Positions 54,190 through 62,991 of a stretch of DNA of 64,000 nt are shown piece by piece. The stretch comes from an uncultured Muribaculaceae bacterium (lineage in GTDB: Bacteria; Bacteroidota; Bacteroidia; Bacteroidales; Muribaculaceae): NCBI GenBank assembly GCA_905233845.1, contig CAJOFH010000001.1, forward strand, positions 1 through 64,000. The letters run 5' to 3'. Every line of letters begins with the position of its first letter. The stretch's first letter is position 1. The position numbers and the translations under genes were made by a program. The notes under the pieces are model-generated. The model was given only the letters and a program-made list of their open reading frames with translations. It was not told the DNA's origin and made no database searches.

Positions 54190-54222
54190 TTGTCTTTTTG
54201 TTGTCTTTTTGTTGTCTTTTTG
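54190..54222. repeat. three-copy 11-bp tandem repeat
   Basis: TTGTCTTTTTG occurs three times head to tail, about 70 bp upstream of the GT2 promoter. Confidence 0.85.
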
Positions 54223-54287
54223 CTATTTTTATGTTTGTTTTTTCCCTTTTTTCCCCTTTAATGTGTAGTAAAAATAGTTTTTTTTTG

Positions 54288-54295
54288 TAATTTTG
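54288..54295 (+). promoter_or_regulatory. putative -7 element of the GT2-YfhO operon
   Basis: TAATTTTG matches TAnnTTTG, about 20 nt before the ATG at 54317. No consensus -33 box was found; the upstream is a T-rich tract. Confidence 0.5.
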
Positions 54296-54316
54296 TGGTT
54301 CTAAGATAAAAATGAT

Positions 54317-55282
54317 ATGGAAAACGATACACCAATACTATACATTGTCGTGCCGTGTTTTAATGAGCAGGAGGCGTTGCCGCAGTCGCATGAGCGGCTT
54401 TCGCAGTTGCTTGACGAGATGATAGGGCAGGAGAGAATAGCTTGTGAAAGCAAACTGCTCTATGTTGATGATGGCTCAAGGGACGATACATGGAAGATTG
54501 TTGACAATTTGGCACATGAGAGCAATCGCGTGGCTGGCGTGAAGTTGGCGTGCAACAGCGGCCACCAGAATGCGTTGATGGCGGGTCTTGCCGCTGCTGT
54601 GGAGCATTGCGACATCGCAGTGTCGATTGATGCTGATCTTCAGGACGATATCAATGTGATTCCACAGATGGTTGAGCGTTACAAAGACGGCTGCGACATC
54701 GTTTTTGGCGTACGCCGCGAGCGCAAGAGCGACACTTGGTTCAAGCGCACCACAGCAGGGATGTTCTACCGCATGATGAAGCGGCTTGGCGTGTCGACCA
54801 TAGAGAATCATGCCGACTACCGCCTGATGAGCCGCCGCGCGGTACTCGCGTTGCTTGACTACAAGGAACGCAACTTGTTCATTCGTGGTATCGTCACAAA
54901 GCTTGGCTACAAGACCGATTGCGTGTATTATGACCGTTCGGCTCGCATCGCTGGCGAGAGCAAATATCCGCTATGCAAGATGATGAATTTTGCCATTGAT
55001 GGCATTACGTCGTTCAGTGTTAAGCCAGTGCGACTTGTGTTCACGGTGGGTGTATTGTTCCTTGTTATTGCCCTTATAATGCTAATTTATGTGCTGTGCG
55101 CTTATTTCATGGGGCGTGCAGTATCGGGTTGGCCCTCGCTGATTTTGTCGATTTGGCTTGTGGGGGCATTCGTCTTGATAGGTTTGGGCATTATTGGCGA
55201 ATATGTGGGCAAAATTTATACTGAGGTGAAGAACCGCCCACGATATAATGTCGACACCACAATAGGCCTTGACAAAGAATGA
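54317..55282 (+). CDS. family 2 glycosyltransferase (GtrB/DPM1-like, polyprenyl-phosphate sugar synthase)
   Basis: Probably transfers a sugar from a nucleotide sugar to undecaprenyl phosphate at the cytoplasmic face, making a lipid-linked donor. It has 321 residues. The GT-A domain (1-230) carries VVPCFNEQEALPQ, VDDGSRDDTW and SIDADLQDDI, with the QxxRGK-like region replaced by RERKSDTWFKR. Two C-terminal TM helices (about 235-265 and 270-295) are typical of GtrB. The next gene is a YfhO-like membrane protein starting 8 bp downstream, which suggests that the pair decorates an envelope polymer. Confidence 0.9.
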   Translation: MENDTPILYIVVPCFNEQEALPQSHERLSQLLDEMIGQERIACESKLLYVDDGSRDDTWKIVDNLAHESNRVAGVKLACNSGHQNALMAGLAAAVEHCDIAVSIDADLQDDINVIPQMVERYKDGCDIVFGVRRERKSDTWFKRTTAGMFYRMMKRLGVSTIENHADYRLMSRRAVLALLDYKERNLFIRGIVTKLGYKTDCVYYDRSARIAGESKYPLCKMMNFAIDGITSFSVKPVRLVFTVGVLFLVIALIMLIYVLCAYFMGRAVSGWPSLILSIWLVGAFVLIGLGIIGEYVGKIYTEVKNRPRYNVDTTIGLDKE

Positions 55283-55289
55283 GCTTGAT

Positions 55290-57467
55290 ATGAGAAAGTT
55301 GCTGCTTCTCACATTATTCACGCTTGCTCTGGCTTTGTTGCCAGTGATGGCGTTGCGTGGTGATTTGTGGCTGTCGAGCGACTTTGTGCACCAAGAGGTG
55401 GCATTTATTCTTGAGACTAAACGCATGCTCTCCACAGGAGCTCCGTGGTGGTCGTGGAACACCTATCTAGGTGCTGATTTCATTGGCTCTTACGCCTTCT
55501 ACACGCTCACGAGTCCCTTTGTGTGGATAAACTGCCTGCTATCTGAATCTTTACTTGAAGTTGGAGTGGCTATAACCTTTGTGCTCAAGTTTTTGTGCAT
55601 GGCGATTCTTGCATGGATTTATTTGCACAAGATGGGTGTGAGTAAGGCAAATTCAGCGTTTGGCTCCTATCTTTTTACGTTCTCGTCATTCAGCATAGCC
55701 TCATTATATTATTACCATTTTTACGAACCTATTATTGTGTTCTTGTTGTTGCTGATTGCTGTGGAGCGCTTGCTCAGGCGAGAGCGATGGGGAATGACGT
55801 GTGTTGCATTGGCCTCGTTTGCGGTGGTATTTGTGAATTTCTATTTTGCGATAGGAACTCTCATTTTCACACTCATATATGTGTTTTTTAGGGCAAGTAG
55901 CAATGAGATTGATTTCAGTGTGAAAATTGCAGTTAAGGGTTTTGTTGCTGTGGCGGTTGGCATAGTCATGTGCTCGTTCTTGTTGCTGCCAGTCTTGAAT
56001 CAGATGCTTGTGACTACTCGTGCCGATGCGCAAAGTGCTTTTGACACCACTGCAATGCTCAACCTGCTTGAGCGCTTGCGCACACTGTTTATGCCCAAGG
56101 TTGTTGAGGGTGCAACAGTATTTGTCCCTGATGGCTCGGCATCGCTAAGTAATGAGGCGTGTATCGCCGTTTTTGGCTTGTCGCTGGCTCTGGTTTATGC
56201 GTGGCATCATCGTGACTGGCTAGCGGCATTGTTGGTAACATTATTGGTACTGTATCTCACTCCGCTGAATGGCATCTTCACGCTGTACACCAATCCGTTA
56301 TACACTCGTTGGGCATTTGCTCTCACATTGATAATAGTGCTTTGCACGGTTCGAGTGCTCGATGAGTTTCGCAATGTGAAGAGGGGAGTGATATCATACT
56401 CAATCTTGTCGTCGGTGGTGGTGTTGGCGTTTGTTGCTAAAGTGGTTATTGGTAATGGTTTGCATTTCCCTGGCCCTCGGTTCATTGCATTGATAGCTTT
56501 GTTCTTTGCGGGTATTGTGGCTTTAGTAATGTGGGCACGTGGCAAAATGCGTCAGCGTTGGCTCAAGGTGGCTGTTGTTGCTTGCGTGGTAGTGCAAATG
56601 TGGCTGTTCCTGATTAACTTGGGCACTGACTCTAAATGGTATAACAGCTTGAAGAACAATGTGGAGCGAGGCACTGATGTGGTGACCTCACGTTCCGACT
56701 TCAGGAATGGTGACAGTTTCTTGGCTTACAATGCTGGACTATTGCGTAATCGTGCGAGTGTACAGGGGTATCACTCAGTGATATACAAGGACGTAGATGC
56801 GCTTATGAAGACTGCAATGCATGACTTCTGGGCGAAAAACAAACTGCGCGCCAACGTGCATCAAGACGAACTTGAAGCACTGCTCTCGGTGAAAGACATC
56901 TATGAATTTGACTCAGTGGTGAATTTGACAAGGCGTGATAATAAGTATTACATTCCCATGGGTTTTGCCTACGATAGTTATATCACTCGAAGTAAGTTTG
57001 ATGAACTTATTAATGATACAACAATCAATTTGCCTTTGCTGATGCTCAATTCTATGGTAGTAGAAGACCGGAATATACAGGAGCTTGGCTTGACTCATGA
57101 ATTTGAGTTGGGGGACACTTTGCTTGATTTAGATAGTGTTGTGGATGAACGCAAAAGGGTAGTGGCGAGTGAGTTTGCTGGCGACTCGCGAGGCTATAAG
57201 GCGAAAGTTGATGTTCCTAAAGAGACGGTTATGTTCTTTAGCGTGCCGATTGCCTATGGCTTCAAAGCAACAATAGATGGCAAGCCTGCGACAATCTTTA
57301 AAGCAAATTTGTGTATGCAGGCTATGAATATTCCAAAAGGCAAACACACAATCGTAGCATCCTATTTCCCATCGGGACTGAAAATAGGTGCTTGGATTAG
57401 TTCAATTGGGGTGTTGCTGTTCTTGTTGATATGGTTTTTTGATAGAAAAGCCCTCAAACGAAGATGA
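55290..57467 (+). CDS. YfhO-family polytopic membrane protein
   Basis: A large inner-membrane protein of 725 residues from the ATG at 55290 (the longer frame from 55269 overlaps the GT2 stop). It has about 11-13 hydrophobic helices in the first 450 residues. An N-terminal loop (RGDLWLSSDFVHQEVAFIL, WNTYLGADFIGS) resembles the GT-C acceptor/donor loop seen in YfhO. A soluble extracytoplasmic part (about 450-690) and a final TM helix (about 700-720) followed by FDRKALKRR complete it. YfhO-type proteins act as GT-C transferases in cell-envelope glycosylation, fitting the adjacent GtrB-like gene. It converges on the gene at 57469 with 1 bp between stops. Confidence 0.85.
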   Translation: MRKLLLLTLFTLALALLPVMALRGDLWLSSDFVHQEVAFILETKRMLSTGAPWWSWNTYLGADFIGSYAFYTLTSPFVWINCLLSESLLEVGVAITFVLKFLCMAILAWIYLHKMGVSKANSAFGSYLFTFSSFSIASLYYYHFYEPIIVFLLLLIAVERLLRRERWGMTCVALASFAVVFVNFYFAIGTLIFTLIYVFFRASSNEIDFSVKIAVKGFVAVAVGIVMCSFLLLPVLNQMLVTTRADAQSAFDTTAMLNLLERLRTLFMPKVVEGATVFVPDGSASLSNEACIAVFGLSLALVYAWHHRDWLAALLVTLLVLYLTPLNGIFTLYTNPLYTRWAFALTLIIVLCTVRVLDEFRNVKRGVISYSILSSVVVLAFVAKVVIGNGLHFPGPRFIALIALFFAGIVALVMWARGKMRQRWLKVAVVACVVVQMWLFLINLGTDSKWYNSLKNNVERGTDVVTSRSDFRNGDSFLAYNAGLLRNRASVQGYHSVIYKDVDALMKTAMHDFWAKNKLRANVHQDELEALLSVKDIYEFDSVVNLTRRDNKYYIPMGFAYDSYITRSKFDELINDTTINLPLLMLNSMVVEDRNIQELGLTHEFELGDTLLDLDSVVDERKRVVASEFAGDSRGYKAKVDVPKETVMFFSVPIAYGFKATIDGKPATIFKANLCMQAMNIPKGKHTIVASYFPSGLKIGAWISSIGVLLFLLIWFFDRKALKRR

Positions 57468-57468
57468 G

Positions 57469-57900
57469 CTATTTTCCAACTATTTTTCTGACAGCTTGAA
57501 CAATAGAGTAGTTTGGAGAACCGTTCATTGCTGGAATCCATGATATCTCGCCAAGGTCAAGATTGTGGATTACTTGAGTCCCAGCATAGTTGGTTAAGAC
57601 TCTTGGTCTAAAACTATTGTTAACAACGTCAATTTGCCAGGTGTCAATCTCATGTGTGTACCTGCTAAATTCATTTGATTTATAGAGAGCGATATATTCT
57701 TTTCTCTTTTTGGCTAATTTGTTCTTTTTCGGAACAATTTTTACCATTACATCATAGGCATTGTATTGCTCGTTGTAGTAGATTTTGTTGTTGTCAATAA
57801 AATAACTGACATTGTCGTTGCGTGCGACTTCAATCCACTTGGCATTGACAGAGGGAAAAAGGAATAAGGAGAATAATAAAATGCTGATAAATCGGTTCAT
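57469..57900 (-). CDS. small secreted protein, surface-adhesin-E-like
   Basis: A 143-residue secreted protein with signal peptide 1-20 (FPSVNAK). The mature domain opens with WIEVARNDNVSYFIDNNKIY and has YDVMVKIVPKK and EYIALYKSNEF. This W-x-x-V...YFIDxxKI pattern resembles the small surface-adhesin protein E domain found in many proteobacterial and Bacteroidetes envelope proteins. The role here is unknown. Just upstream (57906-57938) is an 11-bp repeat in three copies. Confidence 0.65.
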   Translation of the reverse strand: MNRFISILLFSLFLFPSVNAKWIEVARNDNVSYFIDNNKIYYNEQYNAYDVMVKIVPKKNKLAKKRKEYIALYKSNEFSRYTHEIDTWQIDVVNNSFRPRVLTNYAGTQVIHNLDLGEISWIPAMNGSPNYSIVQAVRKIVGK

Positions 57901-57905
57901 AATAA

Positions 57906-57938
57906 TCTAATTTAAATCTAATTTAAATCTAATTTAAA
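57906..57938. repeat. three-copy 11-bp tandem repeat
   Basis: TCTAATTTAAA occurs three times in a row immediately upstream of the small secreted protein gene, where it would lie in its leader or promoter. Copy-number change could alter promoter spacing. Confidence 0.85.
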
Positions 57939-58076
57939 GGATAATTAATGGTGTAATGTGTAAAGATAACACTAAAATTTTATAATTACATAAATTGTTA
58001 TATCATTTTAATTTTCAATTATGCAAATTTTTATATGCAGAAAACTACTATTTTTGTTGCATCATTGTGTTTTTGA

Positions 58077-58110
58077 CAAAAAAACGGCTCGCCAAGATAC
58101 TGGTGAGCCG
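58077..58110 (-). terminator. pgk terminator
   Basis: CGGCTCGCCA (58085-58094) pairs with TGGTGAGCCG (58101-58110) with one G-U in RNA. In the minus direction a seven-T run follows. Confidence 0.85.
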
Positions 58111-58130
58111 CTAATGATTATAAGGTGTGA

Positions 58131-59384
58131 TTACTCGCCCTTGATGGCTGCTACGCCTGGGAGCGTCTTGCCCTCGATGGCTTCGAGCATTGCGCCACCA
58201 CCGGTAGATACGTATGATACTTGGTCGGCGAGACCGAATTTGTTTACAGCGGCAACCGAGTCGCCACCGCCCACGAGTGAGTAGGCACCATTCTTAGTTG
58301 CCTCGGCAACATACTTTGCGATTTCGCCAGTGCCTTTAGCAAAGTTCTCGAACTCAAATACACCAACAGGACCGTTCCAGAGGATGGTCTTGCTATTCAT
58401 GATGATTTCTTTCCACAGTGCGAGCGATGCGGGACTTGCATCCATGCCTTCCCAACCGTCATCGATGTTGTGGGTGTCGAAGATGCGCTGCTCGGTGTCG
58501 TTCTTGAACTCACGGCCAGCCACAGTAGCTACCGAAAGCTGCACGTGTACGCCCTTCTTCTTTGCTTCGGCAAGCACGTTGAGAGCCTCGGGCATCAAGT
58601 CGTCCTCATGCAGCGAGTTACCGATGCGACCACCTTCGGCCTTGAAGAATGTGAAGCCCATGCCGCCACCAATGATGAGGTTGTCAACCTTGTCGAGCAG
58701 GTTCTTGATAACTGCGAGCTTAGATGAAACCTTGCTGCCGCCAATAATAGCGGTGAAGGGGTGTTGAGCGTTCTTGAGAACATTGTCGATAGCTGTAACC
58801 TCTTTCTCCATGAGCAGACCCAGCATCTTGTTGTCGTTATCAAAGTAATCGGCGATAACTGCAGTTGAGGCGTGACGGCGGTGAGCGGTACCGAAGGCAT
58901 CATTCACATAGCAGTCGGCATAGCTGGCGAGAGTCTTGGCAAACTCAGCCTGACGAGCCTTCATCTCTTTTTTTGCATCGTTGTAGGCAGGATCTTCTTT
59001 GTCGATGCCCACGGGTTTGCCTTCTTCCTCGGGGTAGAAGCGCAAGTTCTCAAGAAGCAGAACCTCGCCTGGCTTTAGGGCAGCAGCAGCGTCGGCTGCA
59101 TTGGCGCAGTCGGGGGCAAATTTAACCTCAGTGCCTAGAGCTTTAGCCACATCGTCAACAATCTGGCTCAGCGAGAGTTTGGGATTGACTTTTCCCTTAG
59201 GCTTGCCCATGTGCGACATTACTACCAAAGAACCTCCGTCGGCGAGAATTTTCTTAAGGGTGGGCAACGCACCGCGAATGCGGGTGTCGTCGGTTATCTT
59301 ACCTTCTTCGTTCAGGGGAACGTTGAAATCAACACGCACAATTGCCTTCTTTCCGGCAAACTTGTAATCATTAAAATTAGCCAT
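58131..59384 (-). CDS. pgk: phosphoglycerate kinase
   Basis: Transfers the acyl phosphate of 1,3-bisphosphoglycerate to ADP in glycolysis. The 417 residues have the two-domain PGK layout: [20 protein letters not shown] near the N terminus, [11 protein letters not shown] (substrate loop), [11 protein letters not shown], the hinge region [32 protein letters not shown], and the nucleotide-binding [10 protein letters not shown] near the C terminus. The minus-strand TACCTTTG at 59428-59435 is the likely -7 box. Confidence 0.98.
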   Translation of the reverse strand: MANFNDYKFAGKKAIVRVDFNVPLNEEGKITDDTRIRGALPTLKKILADGGSLVVMSHMGKPKGKVNPKLSLSQIVDDVAKALGTEVKFAPDCANAADAAAALKPGEVLLLENLRFYPEEEGKPVGIDKEDPAYNDAKKEMKARQAEFAKTLASYADCYVNDAFGTAHRRHASTAVIADYFDNDNKMLGLLMEKEVTAIDNVLKNAQHPFTAIIGGSKVSSKLAVIKNLLDKVDNLIIGGGMGFTFFKAEGGRIGNSLHEDDLMPEALNVLAEAKKKGVHVQLSVATVAGREFKNDTEQRIFDTHNIDDGWEGMDASPASLALWKEIIMNSKTILWNGPVGVFEFENFAKGTGEIAKYVAEATKNGAYSLVGGGDSVAAVNKFGLADQVSYVSTGGGAMLEAIEGKTLPGVAAIKGE

Positions 59385-59551
59385 GATTTTTCTGATTTAA
59401 AATTATTACCTATGTTTTTTCTGGGTGCAAAGGTAACAAAAAACAACGAAATAGACCAACAAAATATGACATAATATATATTTAAGGTTACTTGATGGTT
59501 AATTTTTATTAAAATTTTAGCAACTAGTATTTCTATTAATGTAAATGGCAC

Positions 59552-59559
59552 TAAATTTG
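59552..59559 (+). promoter_or_regulatory. putative -7 element of ssrA
   Basis: TAAATTTG matches TAnnTTTG, 24 nt upstream of the predicted mature 5-prime end of tmRNA. Confidence 0.55.
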
Positions 59560-59583
59560 CAGCCACTTTCATCGAAACATTTT

Positions 59584-59983
59584 GGGGCTGACTTGGCTTT
59601 GACAACGTGTTGAGGTGGTAAGTAAGCATGCAGAGTGACGATACCTGTGCTCTTTAAATTCATGGCATCCTAAACTTTAATTGGCGAGAATAACTACGCT
59701 CTTGCTGCTTGATCGAAGTACAGTAGATCAGCTTAATCTTTGCCCAAGGCGGTAGAGACAAGACATCACCCGACGGCCCTTGCTCCGAGGCTTGTTGAAC
59801 AGGTGGTGCTAGCATATCGGGGATAGAGGTTGATGTGTCTCGAGTCAACCTTGAGATTTAGGGACTAAGCCCTCGGTTGGTGGTCTTGAGCCTGCCGTGG
59901 GTCGAAAACCAAGTCAACGACTAAGCATGTAGAAAGCTTATTAGTTCCACGTTTGGACGAGGGTTCAAACCCCTCCAGCTCCA
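59584..59983 (+). ncRNA. ssrA: transfer-messenger RNA
   Basis: Rescues stalled ribosomes by trans-translation with SmpB. The acceptor stem pairs GGGGCTG (59584-59590) with CAGCTCC (59976-59982). The T-arm GGGTTCAAACCC (about 59961-59972) is normal. The tag frame starts at GGC (59683) and reads GENNYALAA, then TGA (59710-59712), the Bacteroidales tag. The 3-prime end after the discriminator A is CGA in the DNA, so CCA is not encoded and must be added after processing. The ends are set by pairing and may be off by a base or two. Confidence 0.96.
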
Positions 59984-59990
59984 CGAAAAG

Positions 59991-60034
59991 AATCGCAAGC
60001 ATCTTCTCAGTAAAGACGCTTGCGATTTGTGTTT
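59991..60034 (+). terminator. ssrA terminator
   Basis: AATCGCAAGC (59991-60000) pairs perfectly with GCTTGCGATT (60018-60027), followed by the T-rich TGTGTTT, 8 nt after the mature tmRNA end. Confidence 0.8.
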
Positions 60035-60050
60035 AATGTCTCAAAAGATA

Positions 60051-60221
60051 TTATCTTTTCTTTTGTATCAAAACCAAATAAGCAAAAGCGGTTATGACAT
60101 ATATGATATATCGTGTGAAGCCACTTGAGATATAATGACGAGTAAGTAATGCGACGATTAACGCCACAACACCGAGTAAAATTGCTCGAATGCAACCAAT
60201 TTTATTTAGGTTATTACTCAT
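60051..60221 (-). CDS. small membrane protein of unknown function
   Basis: A 56-residue frame from the ATG at 60221: a short polar N terminus (MSNNLNKIGC), two hydrophobic helices (about 12-28 and 35-51) and a basic end (QKKR). A -7 match (TACTTTTG, minus, 60243-60250) sits 22 bp upstream, giving a short leader as for other genes here. This supports a real gene; the longer frames from 60245 or 60195 fit the promoter less well. The function is unknown. Confidence 0.5.
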   Translation of the reverse strand: MSNNLNKIGCIRAILLGVVALIVALLTRHYISSGFTRYIIYVITAFAYLVLIQKKR

Positions 60222-60354
60222 TGATAATTTCAAAATAAGCCACAAAAGTACTCTTTATCTATTTAAAAGAGGTAATTTTTCTTAAAAAAAGAATTGGTGA
60301 ATGATTTATGGCTGTTTTTTCATTGGTCTTCACAAATAAGATAAATAAAGGTCA

Positions 60355-61464
60355 TCATAGCTCAGCTTCCTTGAGTTTCTCGGCATTTTCGGCTACGATA
60401 AGGTGGTCGATGCAGTCCTGGATGTCACCGTCCATGAATGCTGGCAAGTTGTAGATTGTGTAGCCAATGCGGTGGTCGGTGATGCGGCCTTGCGGATAGT
60501 TGTAGGTGCGTATCTTTGCCGAGCGGTCACCGGTACTAACGAGAGTCTTTCGGCGACTGGCAATGTCATCGACATATTTTTGATGTTCCTTGTCGTAGAT
60601 GAATGTGCGCAGACGAGCTAACGCACGTTCCTTGTTCTTGGGTTGGTCACGGGTCTCGGTACACTCGATGAGGATTTCTTGCTCCTCGCCAGTGTTGGGG
60701 TTGGTCCACATGTAGCGTAGGCGAACGCCCGAGTTCACCTTGTTTACGTTCTGTCCGCCAGCTCCACTGCTGCGGAAGGTGTCCCACTTGATTTCACCCT
60801 CGTTGATTTCAATGTCAAAAGGCTCGGCCTCGGGAAGGATAGCTACCGAAGCCGCCGAGGTGTGGACGCGGCCTTGGGTCTCGGTGACTGGCACACGTTG
60901 CACACGATGTACGCCGCTCTCATACTTGAGAGTGCCATAAACGCCATTACCTGTGACACTGAATACAATTTCTTTGTATCCACCAGCGGCTCCTTCGCTG
61001 CACGATGACACTTCGATTTTCCAACCTTTGTTCTCGCAGTAACGAGTGTACATGCGTGCAAGGTCACCGGCAAAGAGTGCGGCTTCGTCGCCACCAGTGC
61101 CGCCACGAATCTCAATTATAGCGTTCTTTGAGTCTTCTGGATCTTCGGGGATAAGAAGCAGCTTGATTTTCTCTTCGAGTTTGGGCAGTTCCTCTTGATT
61201 GGAGTCAATCTCCTCTCGTGCCATCGCCCTCAGTTCCTCGTCGTTCTCACTGGCGAGCAGATCCTTGGCGTCCTCGATATCCTGTACCATTTTCTTGTAT
61301 TCGTGGGTGACCTTGAGCAGGTTCTCAAGGCTCTTATATTCTTTGCTAAGTTTCACATAGCGCTTCTGGTCGGCAATCACCGATGGGTCGGTAATAAGGG
61401 TTTGAATCTCTTCAAACCGAGAGTCAAGTCCTTCCAGTCGCTCAAGTAATGTGTTATTTGCCAT
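60355..61464 (-). CDS. prfA: peptide chain release factor 1
   Basis: Recognises UAA and UAG and triggers peptide release. From the ATG at 61464 the protein has 369 residues (MANNTLLERLEGLDSRFEEI), close to standard RF1; an upstream in-frame ATG at 61593 would add 43 residues of poor quality that cross the promoter. Domains: N-terminal helical domain, then the codon-recognition region VQRVPVTETQGRVHTSA with the PxT tripeptide as P-V-T, and the catalytic SSGAGGQNVNKVNSGVRL with GGQ. The -7 box TACCTTTG (minus, 61488-61495) is 24 nt upstream. It is divergent from the flavoprotein gene. Confidence 0.97.
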   Translation of the reverse strand: MANNTLLERLEGLDSRFEEIQTLITDPSVIADQKRYVKLSKEYKSLENLLKVTHEYKKMVQDIEDAKDLLASENDEELRAMAREEIDSNQEELPKLEEKIKLLLIPEDPEDSKNAIIEIRGGTGGDEAALFAGDLARMYTRYCENKGWKIEVSSCSEGAAGGYKEIVFSVTGNGVYGTLKYESGVHRVQRVPVTETQGRVHTSAASVAILPEAEPFDIEINEGEIKWDTFRSSGAGGQNVNKVNSGVRLRYMWTNPNTGEEQEILIECTETRDQPKNKERALARLRTFIYDKEHQKYVDDIASRRKTLVSTGDRSAKIRTYNYPQGRITDHRIGYTIYNLPAFMDGDIQDCIDHLIVAENAEKLKEAEL

Positions 61465-61524
61465 ATCTGTCGTTTCAAATTTGGGTGCAAAGGTACAAAA
61501 TATTTCCCAATCCCAACTTGGTAA

Positions 61525-61556
61525 TTTGTGTTTATCCCAAGATTTTGCTAATTTTG
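61525..61556 (+). promoter_or_regulatory. promoter of the flavoprotein-AlkD-EamA operon
   Basis: TTTG (61525-61528), 20 bp, then TAATTTTG (61549-61556), a complete match; the start near 61562 is about 25 nt before the ATG at 61587. Confidence 0.8.
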
Positions 61557-61586
61557 TGCTGTTTTTTTCAAAGAAGTTAAGAAAAT

Positions 61587-62207
61587 ATGACAAAAGTATT
61601 ACTGATAAACGGTTCTCCGCGTAAGGATGGCAACACCTTTATTGCGCTCAGTGAAATGGCTAAAACACTTAATGAGCAAGGTGTTGAGTCCGAGATTGTG
61701 TGGATTGGTGTGAAACCTGTGCGTGGCTGCATTGCTTGTGGAACATGTAAGATGAAAGGAGATGGCAAATGCACCTTTGACGACGACATTTGCAACGAGA
61801 TGATTAAGAAGATAAATGCTGCCGATGCTTTAGTGGTTGGTTCTCCTGTCTATTATGGCCAGCCGACTGGGCAAGTGTTGTCATTAATTCAGCGAGCCTT
61901 CTATGCTGGCGCACTAGTTGATGGCAAACCTGCCGCTGCTGTGGCAGTGTGCCGTCGTGGTGGAGCTACTGCAGCCTTGCAAACCCTGATGATGCCTTTC
62001 CAGCTCAAGAATATGCCGCTTGTGACTTCGCAGTACTGGAACATTGTATATGGAATGAATAAAGGTGATTCCAGTCTTGACACCGAAGGTATGCAAACCA
62101 TGCGTCAGCTTGGGCGCAACATGGCTTGGGTACTAAAGAACAAAGAGGCATCGGGATTGAATGCTCCTGAGGAAGAGCAGTGGCAGCCCATGCATTTTAT
62201 CAGGTAG
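61587..62207 (+). CDS. NADPH-dependent FMN reductase / iron-sulfur-flavoprotein-like protein
   Basis: A cytoplasmic flavodoxin-fold oxidoreductase of 206 residues. The FMN-phosphate loop is LLINGSPRKDGNT (residues 4-16). Residues 49-65 hold RGCIACGTCKMKGDGKC, whose closely spaced cysteines recall [4Fe-4S]-binding iron-sulfur flavoproteins, though the family also contains members without a cluster. VVGSPVYYGQPTGQVLSLIQR is the second flavin contact. The electron partner is unknown. It is first in a three-gene operon. Confidence 0.88.
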   Translation: MTKVLLINGSPRKDGNTFIALSEMAKTLNEQGVESEIVWIGVKPVRGCIACGTCKMKGDGKCTFDDDICNEMIKKINAADALVVGSPVYYGQPTGQVLSLIQRAFYAGALVDGKPAAAVAVCRRGGATAALQTLMMPFQLKNMPLVTSQYWNIVYGMNKGDSSLDTEGMQTMRQLGRNMAWVLKNKEASGLNAPEEEQWQPMHFIR

Positions 62208-62211
62208 AGTA

Positions 62212-62991
62212 GTGGTGGCAAACAAGGGAAAAGTGTTAACGACAGCCGAGCAGGTGATTGCTCACATGCAATCGCTTGGCAATGAGCATCAGGCTTTGCA
62301 TCTGATGCGTTTCTTCAAGACAGGGAAAGGTGACTATGGAGAAGGTGACAAGTTCTTGGGCATTAAAGTGCCCGAGACTCGCAAAGTGGTTGCTCAATGC
62401 AAATCTTTGCCACTAAGTGATGTGGAGAAACTGCTCGCCTCAAAGTGGCATGAGGTGCGATTGTGTGGTCTGCTGGTGCTTGTTGCGCAGTTTGATTCTA
62501 TTTGTTCAAATCGTTTGCTTGACGATGAAAATGCTATTATCCGTCGCGATACCATTGTTGATTTTTATTTGAATCATGCTCGTAGTGCCAACAACTGGGA
62601 CCTTGTCGACTTGTCGGTATATAAAATCCTGGGACGTTGGCTCATGGTGCCCTCAGCCTTGAGCGATGCACAAAAGTTGGAAACCATTGACCGACTTGCT
62701 GCAAGTGACAACCTCTGGGAGCAGCGCATGTCGATGGTGTGTACTATGGAGCCCCTCAAACAAGGCGAACCCTCGTTCACATTGCGTTATGCCGAGTGGC
62801 ACCTGCATCACACTCACGATTTGATGCATAAAGCTGTTGGGTGGATGTTGCGTGAGATGGGCAAGCGAGTAAGCCTTGACTTGTTGCGAGATTTTTTGCA
62901 ACATCATGCTCACGAGATGCCTCGCACCATGTTGCGTTATGCCATTGAACTCATGAGTGCCGAGGAACGAAAACTATGGTTGATGAAATGA
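62212..62991 (+). CDS. DNA alkylation repair protein, AlkD-like
   Basis: A HEAT-like-repeat DNA glycosylase family member that probably removes N3- and N7-alkylated bases. It has 259 residues from the GTG at 62212, 4 bases after the previous stop; a GTG at 62215 or the overlapping ATG at 62161 are alternatives. Helical repeats run throughout. FLGIKVPETRKVVAQCKSLP (about 45-65) and SKWHEVRLCGLLVL are typical of AlkD, as are NNWDLVDLS and the LWEQRMSMV segment with its Trp and Arg in the DNA groove. The end overlaps the EamA start by ATGA. Confidence 0.85.
   Translation: MVANKGKVLTTAEQVIAHMQSLGNEHQALHLMRFFKTGKGDYGEGDKFLGIKVPETRKVVAQCKSLPLSDVEKLLASKWHEVRLCGLLVLVAQFDSICSNRLLDDENAIIRRDTIVDFYLNHARSANNWDLVDLSVYKILGRWLMVPSALSDAQKLETIDRLAASDNLWEQRMSMVCTMEPLKQGEPSFTLRYAEWHLHHTHDLMHKAVGWMLREMGKRVSLDLLRDFLQHHAHEMPRTMLRYAIELMSAEERKLWLMK

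Larger units (their letters stand above)
53685..54316. other. 632-bp gap with a gene remnant, a candidate RNA unit and a short tandem repeat
   Basis: No complete recognisable gene is present. An unrecognised 55-residue frame (53859-54026, plus) ends in the amphipathic FEDVKQQIDYLKRL and may be a decayed C terminus. A minus-strand -7 match (TACCTTTG, 54108-54115) precedes a stretch resembling the duplicated small-RNA unit. Three copies of an 11-base T-rich repeat follow at 54190-54222, then the promoter of the GT2 gene. Confidence 0.5.
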
